Notes: generated from the letters alone by a model not told the origin. Counted from the first letter of the stretch, positions 22,327 through 33,722 are shown. The stretch: 64,000 nucleotides of DNA from Aplectana chamaeleonis (GCA_029168955.1 JAPDOI010000154.1:310001-374000); one strand, 5' to 3'. Numbers and translations: made by a program.

Positions 22327-23579
22327 TAAGTGTACCAATAAGATCGTAAATGCCAACTGAAATTAAACGAGATTAACACCAAAATCGAGCGGTTTTCGAA
22401 ATTTTTCTCGAAAAACATTAAACCATTCCAAATCATTGTCGGGCGCTTAGAACAACTTTTTGCGCTCTCTTCAATGAATTTTAAAGCTAATTTCACTCTG
22501 AACTTGGATTTCGAAAAAGCGGATGCGCGCGCGGCCAGTTCAAAACCAAATCTCGCACCACAATTATTGCTCGGCTATTTCGAGAAAGACCTAGAAATAG
22601 CCTTCCAGGAGCCACTGCTAAGTCTAGTGGGCTACCGCTCGGTAATTTCTCCGCCAGAACTCTCCTAGCACGTGGTCCCAGCACGATTATCGTCGCGTTG
22701 CGTGACGCAACAGCGGTTATCCGCAAGTACAGACCGAAATTTCACTCCGAAAACGACAGTACAAAGGGAACGTCAGAGCTTCAGCGAAGGAAAGCCATGT
22801 GTGAAGCTTTGAGAGTAGTGCAGCGAATATCAAAATAGTGATTTACGACAACTTTCTGCGGAAAATGGAAGAACACATATAGCACAGACTAGTCGACCCA
22901 TCATTCAAATAATGAAAACGCATGTATATAAATGAGCTTTTCCTGAAATTCCAATGAAGTACTCTATCTAGAATTTACAACTGTTGCCTGAAAATTCTGT
23001 ACTTCAAGAGAGAACAGACCCTGAAGAAATCGACTCCAACCCTAGACGCCATACTTACATAGTTTTAGCCATAATCCCCCCGACATTCGGTCGACTAGCC
23101 CTAAACAGCTGATAAAAAATAGTATGGCTAGAAGACGATAAGAAGAGGACGGAAGGAGGCAAATACGCTACTGAATGAGAAATGATATGGCCTGTTTGGC
23201 TCAGAAAAAGACGGGAGAGAATGGAGGAAGAGGGTAAGGAAGACGAGGTGGAGGTTTAGTTTCGGGGCAAGGACGGAAAAAGTCTGACTGCTCATTACCA
23301 ATTGATAGACTAGAAGACAAATGATGGGACTCACCCTGAGGCAATCCCATTCAGTAGTTCTTTTCTCTTAGGGATTCTCGCTCGAGATAGATTTCGAAAT
23401 GAATTTCTGGTGATGATATTAATGGACTGCTGGGACTTTCTCATATCATATTAATATTCATCAAATTCCTTCCCCACCCTCTGTTTTATATCTGCTTCGC
23501 ATCAACACTTTCACAATATGTAGTATGGGAACCATTTGGGAAAAACCCCACAATAATTTGCGTTTCTCGACAGGAAACT
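22327..23579. other. Unassigned stretch
   Basis: CCCAGCACGATTATCGTCG at 22678 begins a ~80-bp block also found at 63178. An AGGA-rich purine tract lies at 23130-23260. I see no gene, and the open frames here lack domains. Confidence 0.4.
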
Positions 23580-23650
23580 GCTAGCGATGCATGAGATTTC
23601 TTCCATCGCCAAAATATGCCTTACAGTACCGCCTCAACCCACTGCGCTAT
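23580..23650 (-). other. Decayed tRNA-like sequence
   Basis: On the minus strand TAGCGCAGTGGGTTGAGGC is a clear D-arm/box A. The expected box B position reads GGAAGAAATCTC, a weak match. It is probably a SINE or tRNA remnant. Confidence 0.4.
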
Positions 23651-23779
23651 TTTTCTCAGATTATTTCAGAGACGTACAAGGTATGAAATCGATCGTTTTA
23701 TTGCAGATCAAATATAAGATTCCTGTGCAGAAGTTTTGCTTTTCATGGCATGGTGAATGATCAAAATATATATCAAGGT

Positions 23780-23920
23780 ATAGTCGGCACGGCTCGCATT
23801 GATACTTTGTGTTCCTTACGGTGCGTTTGCGCAAACTCAGTGCACATTTGTATGCTGCAACATACGTGCACAAAGTTTGCGCCAACGCAGAATAAGGCAC
23901 GCAGAGTCAGTGCCAGATGT
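23780..23920. repeat. Family D foldback, copy D3
   Basis: TAGTCGGCACGGCTCGCATT on the left has a degraded complement on the right. Inner arms GTGCGTTTGCGCAA and TTTGCGCCAACGCA are clear. Confidence 0.72.
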
Positions 23921-23954
23921 TAAAGGTATGTAGATGACTTGAAAACTAAATTTA

Positions 23955-24025
23955 GGAACCTGGCAGGACTCGAACCTGCACTACTTGCCTGCCGAACGGG
24001 AGTGTTCCCATTACACCATGGTCAT
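23955..24025 (-). tRNA. tRNA-like gene or pseudogene (Gly-like layout)
   Basis: On the minus strand a 71-base unit has a perfect D stem (GTGT/ACAC around AATGGGA) and a perfect T arm (GCAGG, TTCGAGT, CCTGC), in the order and spacing of a tRNA-Gly. The acceptor strands ATGACCA and CAGGTTC do not pair, and the anticodon arm pairs poorly, so no anticodon can be called. A better acceptor partner for CAGGTTC (GAACCTG) lies 17 bases further upstream, but that makes an 88-base molecule. Most likely a tRNA pseudogene or tRNA-derived repeat. Confidence 0.45.
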
Positions 24026-24111
24026 CCGCCAGAAGCAGGTTCGAAAAAAACCAAAAATTTGGAAAGAAATCAGTATGGTACACTTGCCTACGATTGCGAA
24101 ACCAGGAACCC

Positions 24112-24270
24112 GTATCCTCTAGTTCCGAGCATGATTTACTCTGTTCCCTCGCGCACTTGTGAGGAGCGAGAGTAGAGACAGCGAGAAATTGTGGAGGGAA
24201 GGAGACGCAGCGTACGCGCGCGGACGCACGCGACGAACGGAAATAAATCACACTCGGAAACAGAGGATAC
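24112..24270. repeat. Family E element, copy E2
   Basis: The ends are GTATCCTCTAGTTCCGAG and CTCGGAAACAGAGGATAC, an imperfect inverted repeat. The body matches the copies at 9604 and 40481 (GCAGCGTACG, GACGCACGCGACGAACG). This is the best-preserved copy and defines the family's ends. Confidence 0.75.
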
Positions 24271-24291
24271 AATACTTAACCCAGCGGGAAT

Positions 24292-24664
24292 AAACGCGTT
24301 TTCGTGTTTTTTTTTTCTCGCCCCTTTGGAACAACTCTGCCAGATTTGGGTTTTCGGGGGTGAGAAGGATATTGCTAGATTCGTTTCATCAAGATCTACA
24401 AGATGGTGTTAAAATTTCATTAGTATCTCAAACAATACCTCAATTAGAGGCATATTGCTAAAAAAAATGAAAGCGCCGGCCGAGCGTCCTGACGAGTCAA
24501 AATATGTTATGAAAAGAGAAACATACCTAGAATTGAGGTATAGTTTAAGATACCAAAGGAACTTCGACACCATCCTGTAGATCTTTATGAGACGATTCTA
24601 GCATGATCTTTTCTATCTCCAAAACCCGAAGAGTTATGACGAAGGAGCGCGAAAAACGCGTTTT
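24292..24664. repeat. Foldback element with AACGCGTTTT ends
   Basis: AAACGCGTTTTCGTG on the left and GCGCGAAAAACGCGTTT on the right are inverted. The arms continue inward through GCTAGATTCG, AGATCTACAAGATGGTG and ATACCTCAATT with their complements. The centre near 24475-24495 is GC-rich. It is a 373-bp palindromic element with no coding frame. Confidence 0.68.
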
Positions 24665-24707
24665 TTTTTGCGAAGTTCGAGGGTGGGTATTGTATCTGAC
24701 TGATAAC

Positions 24708-24941
24708 TCAGGCGATTATCGGCCCTGAGCCGCCTGACAGTTCGGCTCGTGTTCCCAATCTGCGAGTCGGCTCCTGTTGCTGTCCGGGCCACTGCTGTTG
24801 CTTTCCGGGCCACTGCTGTTGCTGTCCGGGCTATTCCGGTTGGCCCGAACAGCGACAGCAGTGGCCCGGAGATGGGGAGAACGAGCCGAACTGTCAGGCG
24901 GCTCCGGTCCCTATTCGGTGCTGCTCCTGGCCGAGAATGGC
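24708..24941. repeat. Family C foldback, copy C1
   Basis: CAGGCGATTATCGGCC and CCGAGAATGG mark the ends. The inner arms contain GCCTGACAGTTCGGCTCG and CGAGCCGAACTGTCAGGC. The middle has tandem GTCCGGGCCACTGCTGTTGC units of 20-21 bases. It matches 31391-31584 and 32174-32410. Confidence 0.75.
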
Positions 24942-25090
24942 CAGAGAAAGACGAAGCTCTTTTGATTATATACAAAAAAAAACGAAATTTCCAAAGAAAA
25001 AAAAAAGAAAATTTCATGAGGGTTAGTTTGAATAATACCGGTAATGGTTGTATGGTAATTGTCAGAAATGGCTAAATTATTTCGCTTTAA

Positions 25091-25440
25091 AAGCATCGTT
25101 CGCGCTGGAAATCAATTATCATTTTTCGGGCTCAATTTCATGATTGAGTAGACCACACTGATAAACTTGGCGAGTCAAAAACGTTGGGCAATGAGGTTGG
25201 AAGGCGTCAAAGATGAAAATCCGCCACCAATTCTCACCAGTCATCTAGCACTTTTTCCTAGAATGTTGGTGCGACCATGAGACAACATGAAAAATCGTTA
25301 CGGCACAAAGTCCACATGCAGAAAAACTCCGAAAATGACCGTGACGAGGCCTCCAAAAGCAGAAAAACTTCATAAGGGATTTCGGGGCGAAATTCAAATT
25401 CGTATTTACAATCTGTTCCGATTGGACTAGTTGACAGAAT
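25091..25440. repeat. Family M element, copy M1
   Basis: Starting at TTTAAAAGCATCGTTCGCGC, it runs colinear with 53261-53770 (shared CATCTAGCACTTTTTC and CAACATGAAAAA). It lacks the 152-bp insertion seen in that copy, so it supplies the empty site TCCACATGCAG at about 25311-25321. The right end is not clear. Confidence 0.72.
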
Positions 25441-25729
25441 AAAGATGTGGAGACATACTTCTTTTTCGAGCGACTGATGTCATCCAAAATATATCTTGTT
25501 AATGGAAAACAACGAATGGGAGGCGCCTAGGAGCAATTCGGCGAGTTCACGGCGACGATCGCGCGGCTCCAGTAACGACCGGAACACGGAGTTTTTCGTA
25601 GCCTGCGTCGCATGTACGAGCCGAATCTCGATCAACAAACCCCGAAACGTGACTTTTCATGCAGAGGTTTTGAAAGCCCAATCAGACTATTTGCATCACA
25701 ACGCATAGCCACATATAAAGAGTCTTCAA

Positions 25730-25802
25730 ATGACAATGTCCGCCGACGCGATGGGCGTGCGTATCTAGCGGCCGTGACGAAGGCATTGTCAATCGAATCA
25801 CA
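25730..25802. repeat. Family A half copy, A5
   Basis: One arm only: GTCCGCCGACGCGATGGGCGTGCG followed by GCGGCCGTGACGAAGGC. The second arm is absent, and the sequence runs straight into a family F interior. Confidence 0.6.
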
Positions 25803-26128
25803 GGTCCGAAATATGCCTTCGCCTATTCCGACAAGCGAACCCCAGATTCGTATTCAGCACCCCAGATTATCCCTATATACATACATGTTTTTATCAAAAT
25901 CCGGACACAAATTTAAAAACACCCTAAAAATTCCATGGGGGAGTACCCCTGTTTTTTTTTCATGGGGAGGGGGGTACCTTGCCGCGAAGCTATAAAAAAC
26001 GCTCATAACCTTTTTCAGAGTGGGTCTAGGCAGCTGCGATAGGCATAGCCGGACTTTGCGTCCGAAAATGGTTCTAGAAATGTACATAGCATTTGGAATG
26101 GTCACTATGACTTATTGTGGTTCCCTTG
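25803..26128. mobile_element. Family F fragment (right end)
   Basis: It contains the GTCCGAAAATGGTTCTAGAAA block and ends TGTGGTTCCCTTG, like the right end of 6691-7772. The left end is missing where it abuts the half copy of family A. The base triplet after the end is TCA, not TAA. Confidence 0.6.
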
Positions 26129-27838
26129 TCAGGCTTATTTCGGATGTGCTTTTGGTATATAGCTCTCTTCCATCTATTTTTAAACTTTCGCTACGCAAAA
26201 TGTCAGCTAATTTGCATGTTGAGTGGCTAGGCTGCGACCCCCTCCGTTCCCGGCTCTCAGAAGCTGCGGCCCCCCTCTGCGATGATCACAGCGTGAGCCT
26301 AACCCTTGTCTGCAATTATGGATGGAGGAGGCAGGCGGCTACAGCAATCTATCACAAGTTGGACTGCTCCAGTATCCGTATATACATGTTTCGGCCTTAT
26401 AAGTACCATGCACAAAGCGAATAAAACATAGATTATGCATCCGAAGAAAAACTAAAGAAGTACTCTGAGAAAATCCAAAATCATATGGTATTAAAATATG
26501 CGAACAAATACGAATATCATGCGTTATTATCCCGTATGTGTTACGTATAGGAGTGGAAAAAAGTGATTCATGGGGTCGACTTTATGGCCGGACTGAATCA
26601 GAGAATATAGTCATCGCTTTCCCACCGCTTACTCACGCCATCTTCAAATTGCGTATTCCGTAGGAAAATACGATTTCCAGCGTCAACTAGCGTCATCAGA
26701 AGACCTGTAAGAAATTCTATTGAGTGGAGAGTGCTACGGACGCAACAACAAGATAAATCGAAGAGACGAGGCGAAACGCGTAGAAATGAAAATTAGAAAC
26801 AATTTCAAGATAGGTATCAGCGTATATAGCGGAGGCAATTATTTCAACCGACAAACAGACCAAAAACAACATAAATATTTACCACTTACTATTGTTTACT
26901 AGCGACAATACGAGCTGAAACCCTTCTTCAAGAGGAAAGAAATACCACTATAAAATTCAGCTGCGACTGCTTTCTGAGTAACACAAAAAAAAATTTAAAA
27001 GTTTGATTCGCCTACGAAATGCTGCTCTTACGAAAAAAGGTTATCCTAGAAAGAGGTGAAAACAATAGAAATCTACATTATTGTTGCAACGAATTTTTAA
27101 AATTACACTTTACAATTTCAGTTAGCTCAAAGGTTAGTAAATAATATGTGCGAGCCAGAGGAGGTGAAGAAAGAGAGAAAAATTCAATTGTAAAATGTGA
27201 ATTGTATCATGGATTTTGGTAAATTCACATGTATTTGTTTCTTAAGCGGAAGCCTCAGCGCTAACGCGAGCGGTCGCGTCGCGACAATCGCTGACCAATA
27301 ACTGCTTCTCTCCGCAGTGCCTCCACTGCAGCCAAACAGGAAAGAAAGGATGTTGAATCTGTCGTCCTCGACCTTAAATTCACCAATTTTACTTTGAAAG
27401 ATGGGAAGTTTCCGTTGAAAAAAAACTGAGTCGATTCTCGAAAATATTTTGAAAAAAAAGAAGAGAAAAGCATAAAAAGTTTGTTGGCTAGACAGATTCG
27501 TTTGTTAGTTATAATTATCTGAATAATCCTCCTATTAAAGAGCGAATTTAAATGTCATTTCAAAACTTGAAATTCCCTAAATTTTCAGTGATATCCGAGG
27601 AACTTCAAGCAAAAGTCGCACGTTTATTCTTTTTTTTCAATTAAATTTAGGTGAAAAAAAATCTCTGAAATTTCAATTGAAAAAAAAGTTATTTGTTAGT
27701 CAAAGACATCCTCTATATGTATTCGTTGAAAACATTTTCAACATTTTTTTTGATGAACACATATTTCTACAACCGTCCCTCTACTTGTTGGAAAAAACAC
27801 AGTTAGAGGGTTATAAATCTAGTTAGGAAAATCGAGTA
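26129..27838. other. Unassigned stretch with weak exon candidates
   Basis: This is a long stretch without recognised repeats. A strong nematode-type acceptor TACAATTTCAG ends at 27121. An ATG frame at 27148 reads MCEPEEVKKERK before a stop. A TCTCTCCGCAG acceptor at 27327 precedes a frame containing DVESVVLDLKFTNF that stops near 27429. No homologue is recognised and no gene model is secure. Confidence 0.3.
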
Positions 27839-28071
27839 CATAAACCTTGTCCGAATGAGACTGCCCGGTCAGCGTGCGTGTCCAGCGGCTTGCGCAAACG
27901 CATTCATTTGAAGCATAAATCGATTAACAGGAGTATTGGACGAAACGTGAATAACAAACAGTCAGCTGTTTGCAGGTGTAGGAAGGCTCATCCAAAAATC
28001 CCAGTTGCGACGGCCACTCAACACGCACGCCGACCGCGTGAGCAGACAATCTCATTCGAACAGACTTTATG
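27839..28071. repeat. Family A foldback MITE, copy A6
   Basis: CATAAACCTTGTCCGAATGAG and CTCATTCGAACAGACTTTATG are near-complete inverted ends. This copy best defines the family terminus as CATAAAGTCTGTCCG. The core AACAGTCAGCTGTTTGC is present. Confidence 0.82.
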
Positions 28072-28804
28072 CGATCTTCAACGAATTTTTGAAGAAAATA
28101 CTTGAATACAGTTTCATGAATTGTTGGATTTCCTCGGGAAGTCAACTTTTCAATTTTAGAAATTCTCGAACCGATGTGAAAAATGTCCCAAAAGTCTGCA
28201 AACAGAAAATGCATGAACTGCCTGATTTTGAGCAGAAATTTCTAAAAGTCGGATTATTAAAAAGTCGTTCCACTACTTTTTTTGGCATTTTCAAGACACT
28301 TATCAAAAAAAAAAGAAACATGCACTAAAATTATACTTCCGGCACAAGACAGTGAACTGAAAAGCACTGTTCAATTTCGTTTATGAAATCGCAGAATAAG
28401 GCCACTTGAAGTAAGAAGTATCGCAAAAACCTCGTCGGCAACGGCTCAATGATAAGATATCGCCTTGTTAAACACACACACCACTGGCGAATACTAGTCA
28501 ATATGTACAGAGTTGCTGATATTGACTGACTGGTAATAGCATGAAGAGGATTTCGTAATGCGACCGATAACCAGTCAAAGCCAATGACAGTTTCTGAATG
28601 AAAACTGATTCCTACAGAGAGTGCGAAAAAGTTCCGAATCGCCGAAGTCATGTCACGCAGCTGGTCACAAAGAACACAACGGAGAAGACGGACATGGATT
28701 TCCAGGTGCACCACTAAAACGTCAACTATGAAGACGCCGAATCAACTGGTATACATTCATGCGAAAAGCAGGAGCACATCAAAGCTCGACCTCGCCATGA
28801 AATT
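28072..28804. other. Unassigned stretch
   Basis: Open frames on both strands here have no recognised domain. No repeat arms are seen. Confidence 0.3.
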
Positions 28805-29026
28805 AGGGATGAGTGGAACAAAAATACGAAAATTCGGAAAGCGGTTTTCGGGTTTCGGGAATCGGGCGCGAAACTCACGAAAACGCGATTTTCGGAACGC
28901 GAAACGCGTAAAAAAATCAAAACTCGTCTGATGTTCTTTCCGTCCCAGATAATCCAATATTTTCGCGTTTGGCAGCACTTTCTGCGGGTTTCGGAAAGCG
29001 AAACGCGGAACTCAGCTTATCCCTGG
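28805..29026. repeat. CGGAAAGCG-rich short element
   Basis: It starts AGGGATGAGTGGAAC and ends GAACTCAGCTTATCCCT, an imperfect inverted pair. The interior repeats TTCGGAAAGCG, CGAAACGCG and TTTTCGGG words. It is small, palindromic and non-coding. Confidence 0.5.
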
Positions 29027-29707
29027 TTGAGATAGTGTCACGCTCCGATTTTCATTGAGCTCACACTTGACATAAACTAAATTCGCTAAAGCAATGTGTC
29101 GGGAACCGGATAGACCTGGAGAATCTCAAAATACTCTAAAAACTAAGAAGCACCCATCCTTAACCAAAAAAAAATCCAAACCAGATTTATTAGAGGCTAT
29201 TCATTGCGGTGCCGACAAGACTGAAGCTTTTAAATCAAGCCCCATTCAACACTAGGAACGAAAAATTATAACATATGAGTCCATGCGTAACTTCCAGTTC
29301 CCACAAACAGTTCGTGTACCGGGCCGACGACTAATACGGACAAGATCAATCGATGACGTCACAAGCGAGCGTGCTGCGAGCGGTCAGCACCGTGGCATTT
29401 ACTCACGGATACGACTATACGACAACAAAAAAATGTTCAATGCCTACTAAGCCACCCAGTCCCTTGAGAATCAATTTGTTTTCAAAATCTATCCAATTCA
29501 AGGAATTCATCGAAGAAGTTGCAGAACTCAACTTAATCTAAAATGTGAGAACGAAAAAAAAACACCATTTCAGTTTCTCAAGTTCACAATTCTGAAACTA
29601 AAAAAAAACCTGTTTTTCCGAAACCTTCTCATTCAGTATTTTCTATTAAATGTTAATTACAATCCGACCGACAATGCTCTTCAAAAAACCATGTACATAT
29701 TGACTTA
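29027..29707. other. Unassigned stretch
   Basis: Bases 29340-29420 match, in inverse orientation, 4945-5015 (GATGACGTCACAAGCGAGCG). The rest is AT-rich without a gene. Confidence 0.35.
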
Positions 29708-29944
29708 CAGTTGACCGCAATGTTAAAAGGACATGGTGCGGTTGCGGACTCGCACTAAATTACGGTAGAATCTGGCACTTTGCCGGATTTCGTCATCGAT
29801 CGGCGCCAACCGTCGTCTCTCTGCTCACGAGAATATCAGCTGTGGCGCCGATCGATGACGAAATCTGGCAAAGTGCCAGATTCTACCGTAGTTTTAGTGC
29901 GAGTCCGCAACCGCACCATGTCCTTTTAACATTGCGGTCAACTG
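29708..29944. mobile_element. Near-perfect 237-bp foldback MITE with TA target duplication
   Basis: The arms at 29708-29808 and 29843-29944 are complementary over about 100 bp with only about three differences. The ends are CAGTTGACCGCAATG and its complement, flanked by TA on both sides. The loop is about 34 bases. High arm identity points to recent origin or strong conversion. TA use suggests Tc1/mariner-type mobilisation. Confidence 0.88.
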
Positions 29945-29997
29945 TATCACTCAACGATGAAAAACAGCGCCCTCGAAAAAATTATGCCGGAAAAATA

Positions 29998-30276
29998 CTG
30001 TGCTTATCCGGGCCTGATTCCGGTACGCAATTGCGTCTCGACACGCTTTGCGGCCGCACGCTCCCGAGTCAGAAGAGCTTCCAGCGCCGCAGCCGCCGAT
30101 CTGCTGACTCTAGGTGGGTTTTGGAAACTGGAAATTAAGAAAAATTGGAGAAAATTGTATAAACAAGCCACATCGAGTCGGCTTTGGCGCTGGAAACCCG
30201 ACTGACTCGAGTGCGTGCGGCCGCAAAGCGTGTCGAGACGCTATTGCGGACCGGAATTTGGCTCAGATAAGCACAG
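29998..30276. mobile_element. Family B MITE, copy B6
   Basis: CTGTGCTTATCCGGGCC and GGCTCAGATAAGCACAG are inverted, with TA on both flanks. The core orientation is as in B1. Confidence 0.85.
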
Positions 30277-31390
30277 TAATAGAAAAAGATTGTTTGGTCA
30301 ACTCAAAGGTTCTGACACAGCATCATACGGGAACAGTCACTTTTCTCCAGAAAAAATATGCCGTCTCATAAATATCAGAAAATGCCCTACTCAATTTATT
30401 TACTGAAATTATGAGGAAAATTTCAGGCGGAATAGACTAATTAGTTAAAGAACATACGATTTTCTAATTCCGCGCACCTTAAAGCAGCAACTTCTGAACA
30501 AGTTACCCGTGACTCTGGCATAAGCTGCTGGGAAGCTTCGCTCAGCTTACAATATTTTTCACCCGACTTGTTTGTTATTCTCTCTTTTTCAAAATACATG
30601 CAAACATACAATTTATATCAAGTATAAAGTAATGAACAAACGGGGTGTACTTGCAAAATCTGCACAATGATTCGAGTAAAGTATTAATTAGAATAGCTTG
30701 GTCGGACTTTATTAAAACTCAGGAACTTGTGAACAAGTTGCAAGCAACCTCCGCGCAACTCGCTCGAAAGCATCACGCAACTAACCGCGCTTCTCTCATA
30801 TGTATGCTACGTGAAAACTTTGAACTTCCGCGCGGCATAAAACAATATGAAAAAGAAGCCACCCCCTGGATGAAGCACAATGCAAATGTTGCGTGAACGC
30901 TTGAAGTAACCCTCTCGAAATTCTTAGAGCTCGGAACATTCTGAGCAAGTTGCATGCAACATTAGGATAAGTTGCTCGGAGGTTCCACGCAACTAACAGC
31001 GTTCTTTTCACAAATTGGTGGCTTTTCTCACTGAGCGACGTTGCATGCTAATTTTTTTGGAGCCCCCCCCCAGGAACATTACAAAGAGCTTGATGAAACC
31101 TATGAGTTGGTTACTCGAGGCCTTCTCGCAGAATAAGGCGCTCATCTTGTAGGTAGTTTGATTTCCTCGTTATTTCCTATTAAACTCTAGGGCAACTGCA
31201 GTCGGCTCGGAGAGACTGCACTAGACGTCGGTCGCGTGCGGTGGCGCTGCGAGCTCAATTAAACTAGGTGGGTTTCGGCGGTCACCAACTGATTTCGAAG
31301 TTTGTGCTCCTAATATTCTACACCATTATCTGCTATTCTTGATTCAAAACATTAAATTTCGTTCTCTAAAAATAGCGAACATTCATTCAT
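30277..31390. other. Unassigned stretch with AAGTTGC-type repeats
   Basis: GAACAAGTTGCAAGCAAC at 30731 and GAGCAAGTTGCATGCAAC at 30941 begin two related ~90-bp blocks, each followed by CGCAACTAAC and a TTCT-rich tail. Both strands are open across them for 60-80 codons without a domain. A run of C lies near 31065. Confidence 0.45.
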
Positions 31391-31584
31391 TGCGATTCTC
31401 CAACCCGAGCCGCACCGAACAGTTTGGTTCAACCTCCCAATCTCCGGGCCACTGCGGTTGCTGTTTGGGCAAACTGGAGGAGCCCAAACAGTAGCAGCAG
31501 TGGCCAGGAAAGCAACAGAAGCCAAGCCGTAGATTGGGAGAACGAGCCCAACTGTCAGGCGGCTCGGGTCCGAAAATCCCCTGA
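31391..31584. repeat. Family C foldback, copy C2
   Basis: TGCGATTCTCCAACCCGAG on the left; CTGTCAGGCGGCTCGGG on the right. The inner GCCACTGCGGTTGCTGTTTGG and its complement form the foldback. Confidence 0.7.
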
Positions 31585-31605
31585 GTTCAGACACTGCATA
31601 AACGC

Positions 31606-31834
31606 CTAACAGACTGTCCTCCCACGCGATCGGCGTGCGTGTTGCACGGCCGTCTCGAATGCAAATCGACGTGGACCAGCCTTCCCACGGTTATGAATAG
31701 CTGATTTGGACATATTTCAATATTTGTGTAATAATTCTGCTTATCGATTTGAAGATCCGAAAATGCCTATGTCGCGGCCGCTCGACACGCACTCCGACCG
31801 CGTGGGCGGACAGTGTCATTCGGACAGACTTTAT
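31606..31834. repeat. Family A foldback MITE, copy A7
   Basis: It starts near AACAGACTGTCCTCCCACGCG and ends GTCATTCGGACAGACTTTATA. The arms carry GATCGGCGTGCGTGT and ACACGCACTCCGACCG. Confidence 0.76.
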
Positions 31835-32173
31835 ATTGAGCTTTTGTTAATTTTCGTTTTTAAGCAGAGTAGTATTGTGTCTCCTCCCGATTCCGGGACT
31901 TCTCTTTTCTTTTGATTTTTAATCGCAACAGATAAATTAATTTCTCATGATGAAAATACTGAGCATCAATATTTGCTTGGTGTCTTGATTCGATCAGAAA
32001 ACATAAAAAAAACTTTTCCCTATTTGTTTTGTGAAAAAAACACTGCGTATAAGGACGAAAATCAACAAAACATTCAGAAAATGAATATTTACTATTTTTT
32101 GAAGACAAATTGAAGTGAAAAACCAACTTCCTGACTCCAAAATATCAAATAATATATGGTAGAGAAATATAAT
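31835..32173. other. Unassigned stretch
   Basis: AT-rich DNA between families A and C. I see nothing recognisable. Confidence 0.3.
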
Positions 32174-32410
32174 CAGGCGATTCTCGGCCCCGAGCCGCAC
32201 CGAATAGGAATCGGAGCCGCCTGACAATTTGGCTCGTTCTCCTAATCTCCGGGCTACTGCTGTTGCTGTTCGGGACAACCGGAATAGCCCGGAGAGCAAC
32301 ATCAGTGGCCCGGGAAGCAACAGTAGTGGCCCGGACAGCAACAGGAGCCGACTCGCAGATTGGAAAAACGAGCCGAACTGTCAGGCGGCTCGGAGCCGAT
32401 AATCGCCTGA
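32174..32410. repeat. Family C foldback, copy C3
   Basis: TCAGGCGATTCTCGGCCCCG and GCTCGGAGCCGATAATCGCCTGA pair at the ends, making the TCAGGCGATT terminus the family boundary. The middle has GCAACAGTAGTGGCCCGG units. Confidence 0.78.
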
Positions 32411-33597
32411 GTACTATCAAAGGAATATTTCCGGAATCAGCCGTTCCCGCCGCAGCCCACCCAGCACAGTTCAGCACGCGGCGCGACCGCACAGAACTGG
32501 CGGCGGGTGTCTCTCCCAGCCCACTACAGTTGCCCCCGGATTTACACGGGGACACGCAACCCGACTTGATGCGAATATAGGTTCCTTGCGAGATGAATTC
32601 GATTTTAAGTAACTTGTCCTAAAACTCAGCATGGTATTTTCTTTCAAAGCTAATATTCCAAGTATGAAACAAGATATTCAGTACTTCATAGGCTTCTGAA
32701 AATTGGAATTGAAACTTATATCTGAACCATTCATTCAATCATAGCACAAAAAAAAACTACTGAATACCATTGGATATCCTTATACGAATATGACGAGCGA
32801 CGCAGAGAGTATGAATCAGAGGGAAATGAATCAGATATGTAGCCTTTTGACACACGCTAGCCCTTACTGGACATGTTGTCTGTGGACAAAGAGAAAAGCT
32901 GGCATTTCTGCTTGTCAAAATCGTCTTGGAAGTCGAAAAAGCCAGCGGGCCAACACACACAGCACATCAAATGAGCCGGCAGCTCTCCACCACATTGGGC
33001 GGACACACGACGCCCCGTGAATCCAGGAAATGAGAAACGAGAGTTTGCTCCAGATTACGTATTCAGAACTTCAACACATTCAGTCAGCCCCCTCCAGTCA
33101 TACTACATACTCCCACTGTCAACTATACTAGCACTTATGTACGTGTTTTGTCATCCTCCCACTCAGATCTCATTCTCTCAACCTCTTCTTTCTAACGCCC
33201 AGCATCGGAAAGGGGGGAAGAGGACGCGTGATGGTGCACAAATTGGGTTACCTTCGGCGAGAGCTCTGCCGAGCGACCACGCGCACGAAAGGACAACACC
33301 ACTAGCTCAGGCTTCCAGCTGCCCGAAAGCCGCAGGCTAGACTATTTTCAGAGCTCATTCAGAGACGAATGACTTTGGGATTCAGAGGTCGGCACATAAA
33401 GGAGTTCATCTCATCCTCATTTTCCAGCAACACTTCAGTCAAAAAAGCGCTATGAAAATGTCATAAATATAGACCAAAAATAGACAAGAGTATTTCACTA
33501 AAAGAAGATTTCTTTTCCAACACTGGCTACCCGGAAAAAAGCGCTGAGTCACATAAAATCCCAGTTTCAACTAGAAGCGATCATGCACACATTTAGG
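32411..33597. other. Longest repeat-poor stretch; no gene recognised
   Basis: Plus-strand open frames at 32790-33020 and 33017-33340 are consecutive but in different frames and lack any domain I know. Bases 32440-32570 are GC-rich and could be exonic. I cannot support a gene model from the sequence alone. Confidence 0.3.
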
Positions 33598-33717
33598 CCG
33601 GGATCATACTTCCAGCGACAAGCGACGCGACGCAAAGTTTATCATCAATATCGACCAAAAATCCATATACCCGAAATGCACTGTCGCTGTCGCTGGTCGC
33701 GGGAAGTATGATCCCGG
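33598..33717. repeat. Foldback with CCGGGATCATACTTCC ends
   Basis: CCGGGATCATACTTCC and GGAAGTATGATCCCGG are perfect inverted ends about 120 bp apart. Inner arms CAGCGACAAGCGACG and CGCTGTCGCTGG also pair. Confidence 0.78.
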
Positions 33718-33722
33718 GGTCG

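Noticed and set aside
24634..25075. Overlapping frames of 108-127 codons on both strands
   Set aside because: They translate family C palindromes with ~20-base GCCACTGCTGTTGC units; the two strands mirror each other.
33017..33340. 107-codon frame as a host gene
   Set aside because: No domain, no splice context and no homologue known to me. It is kept only as part of an unassigned stretch.
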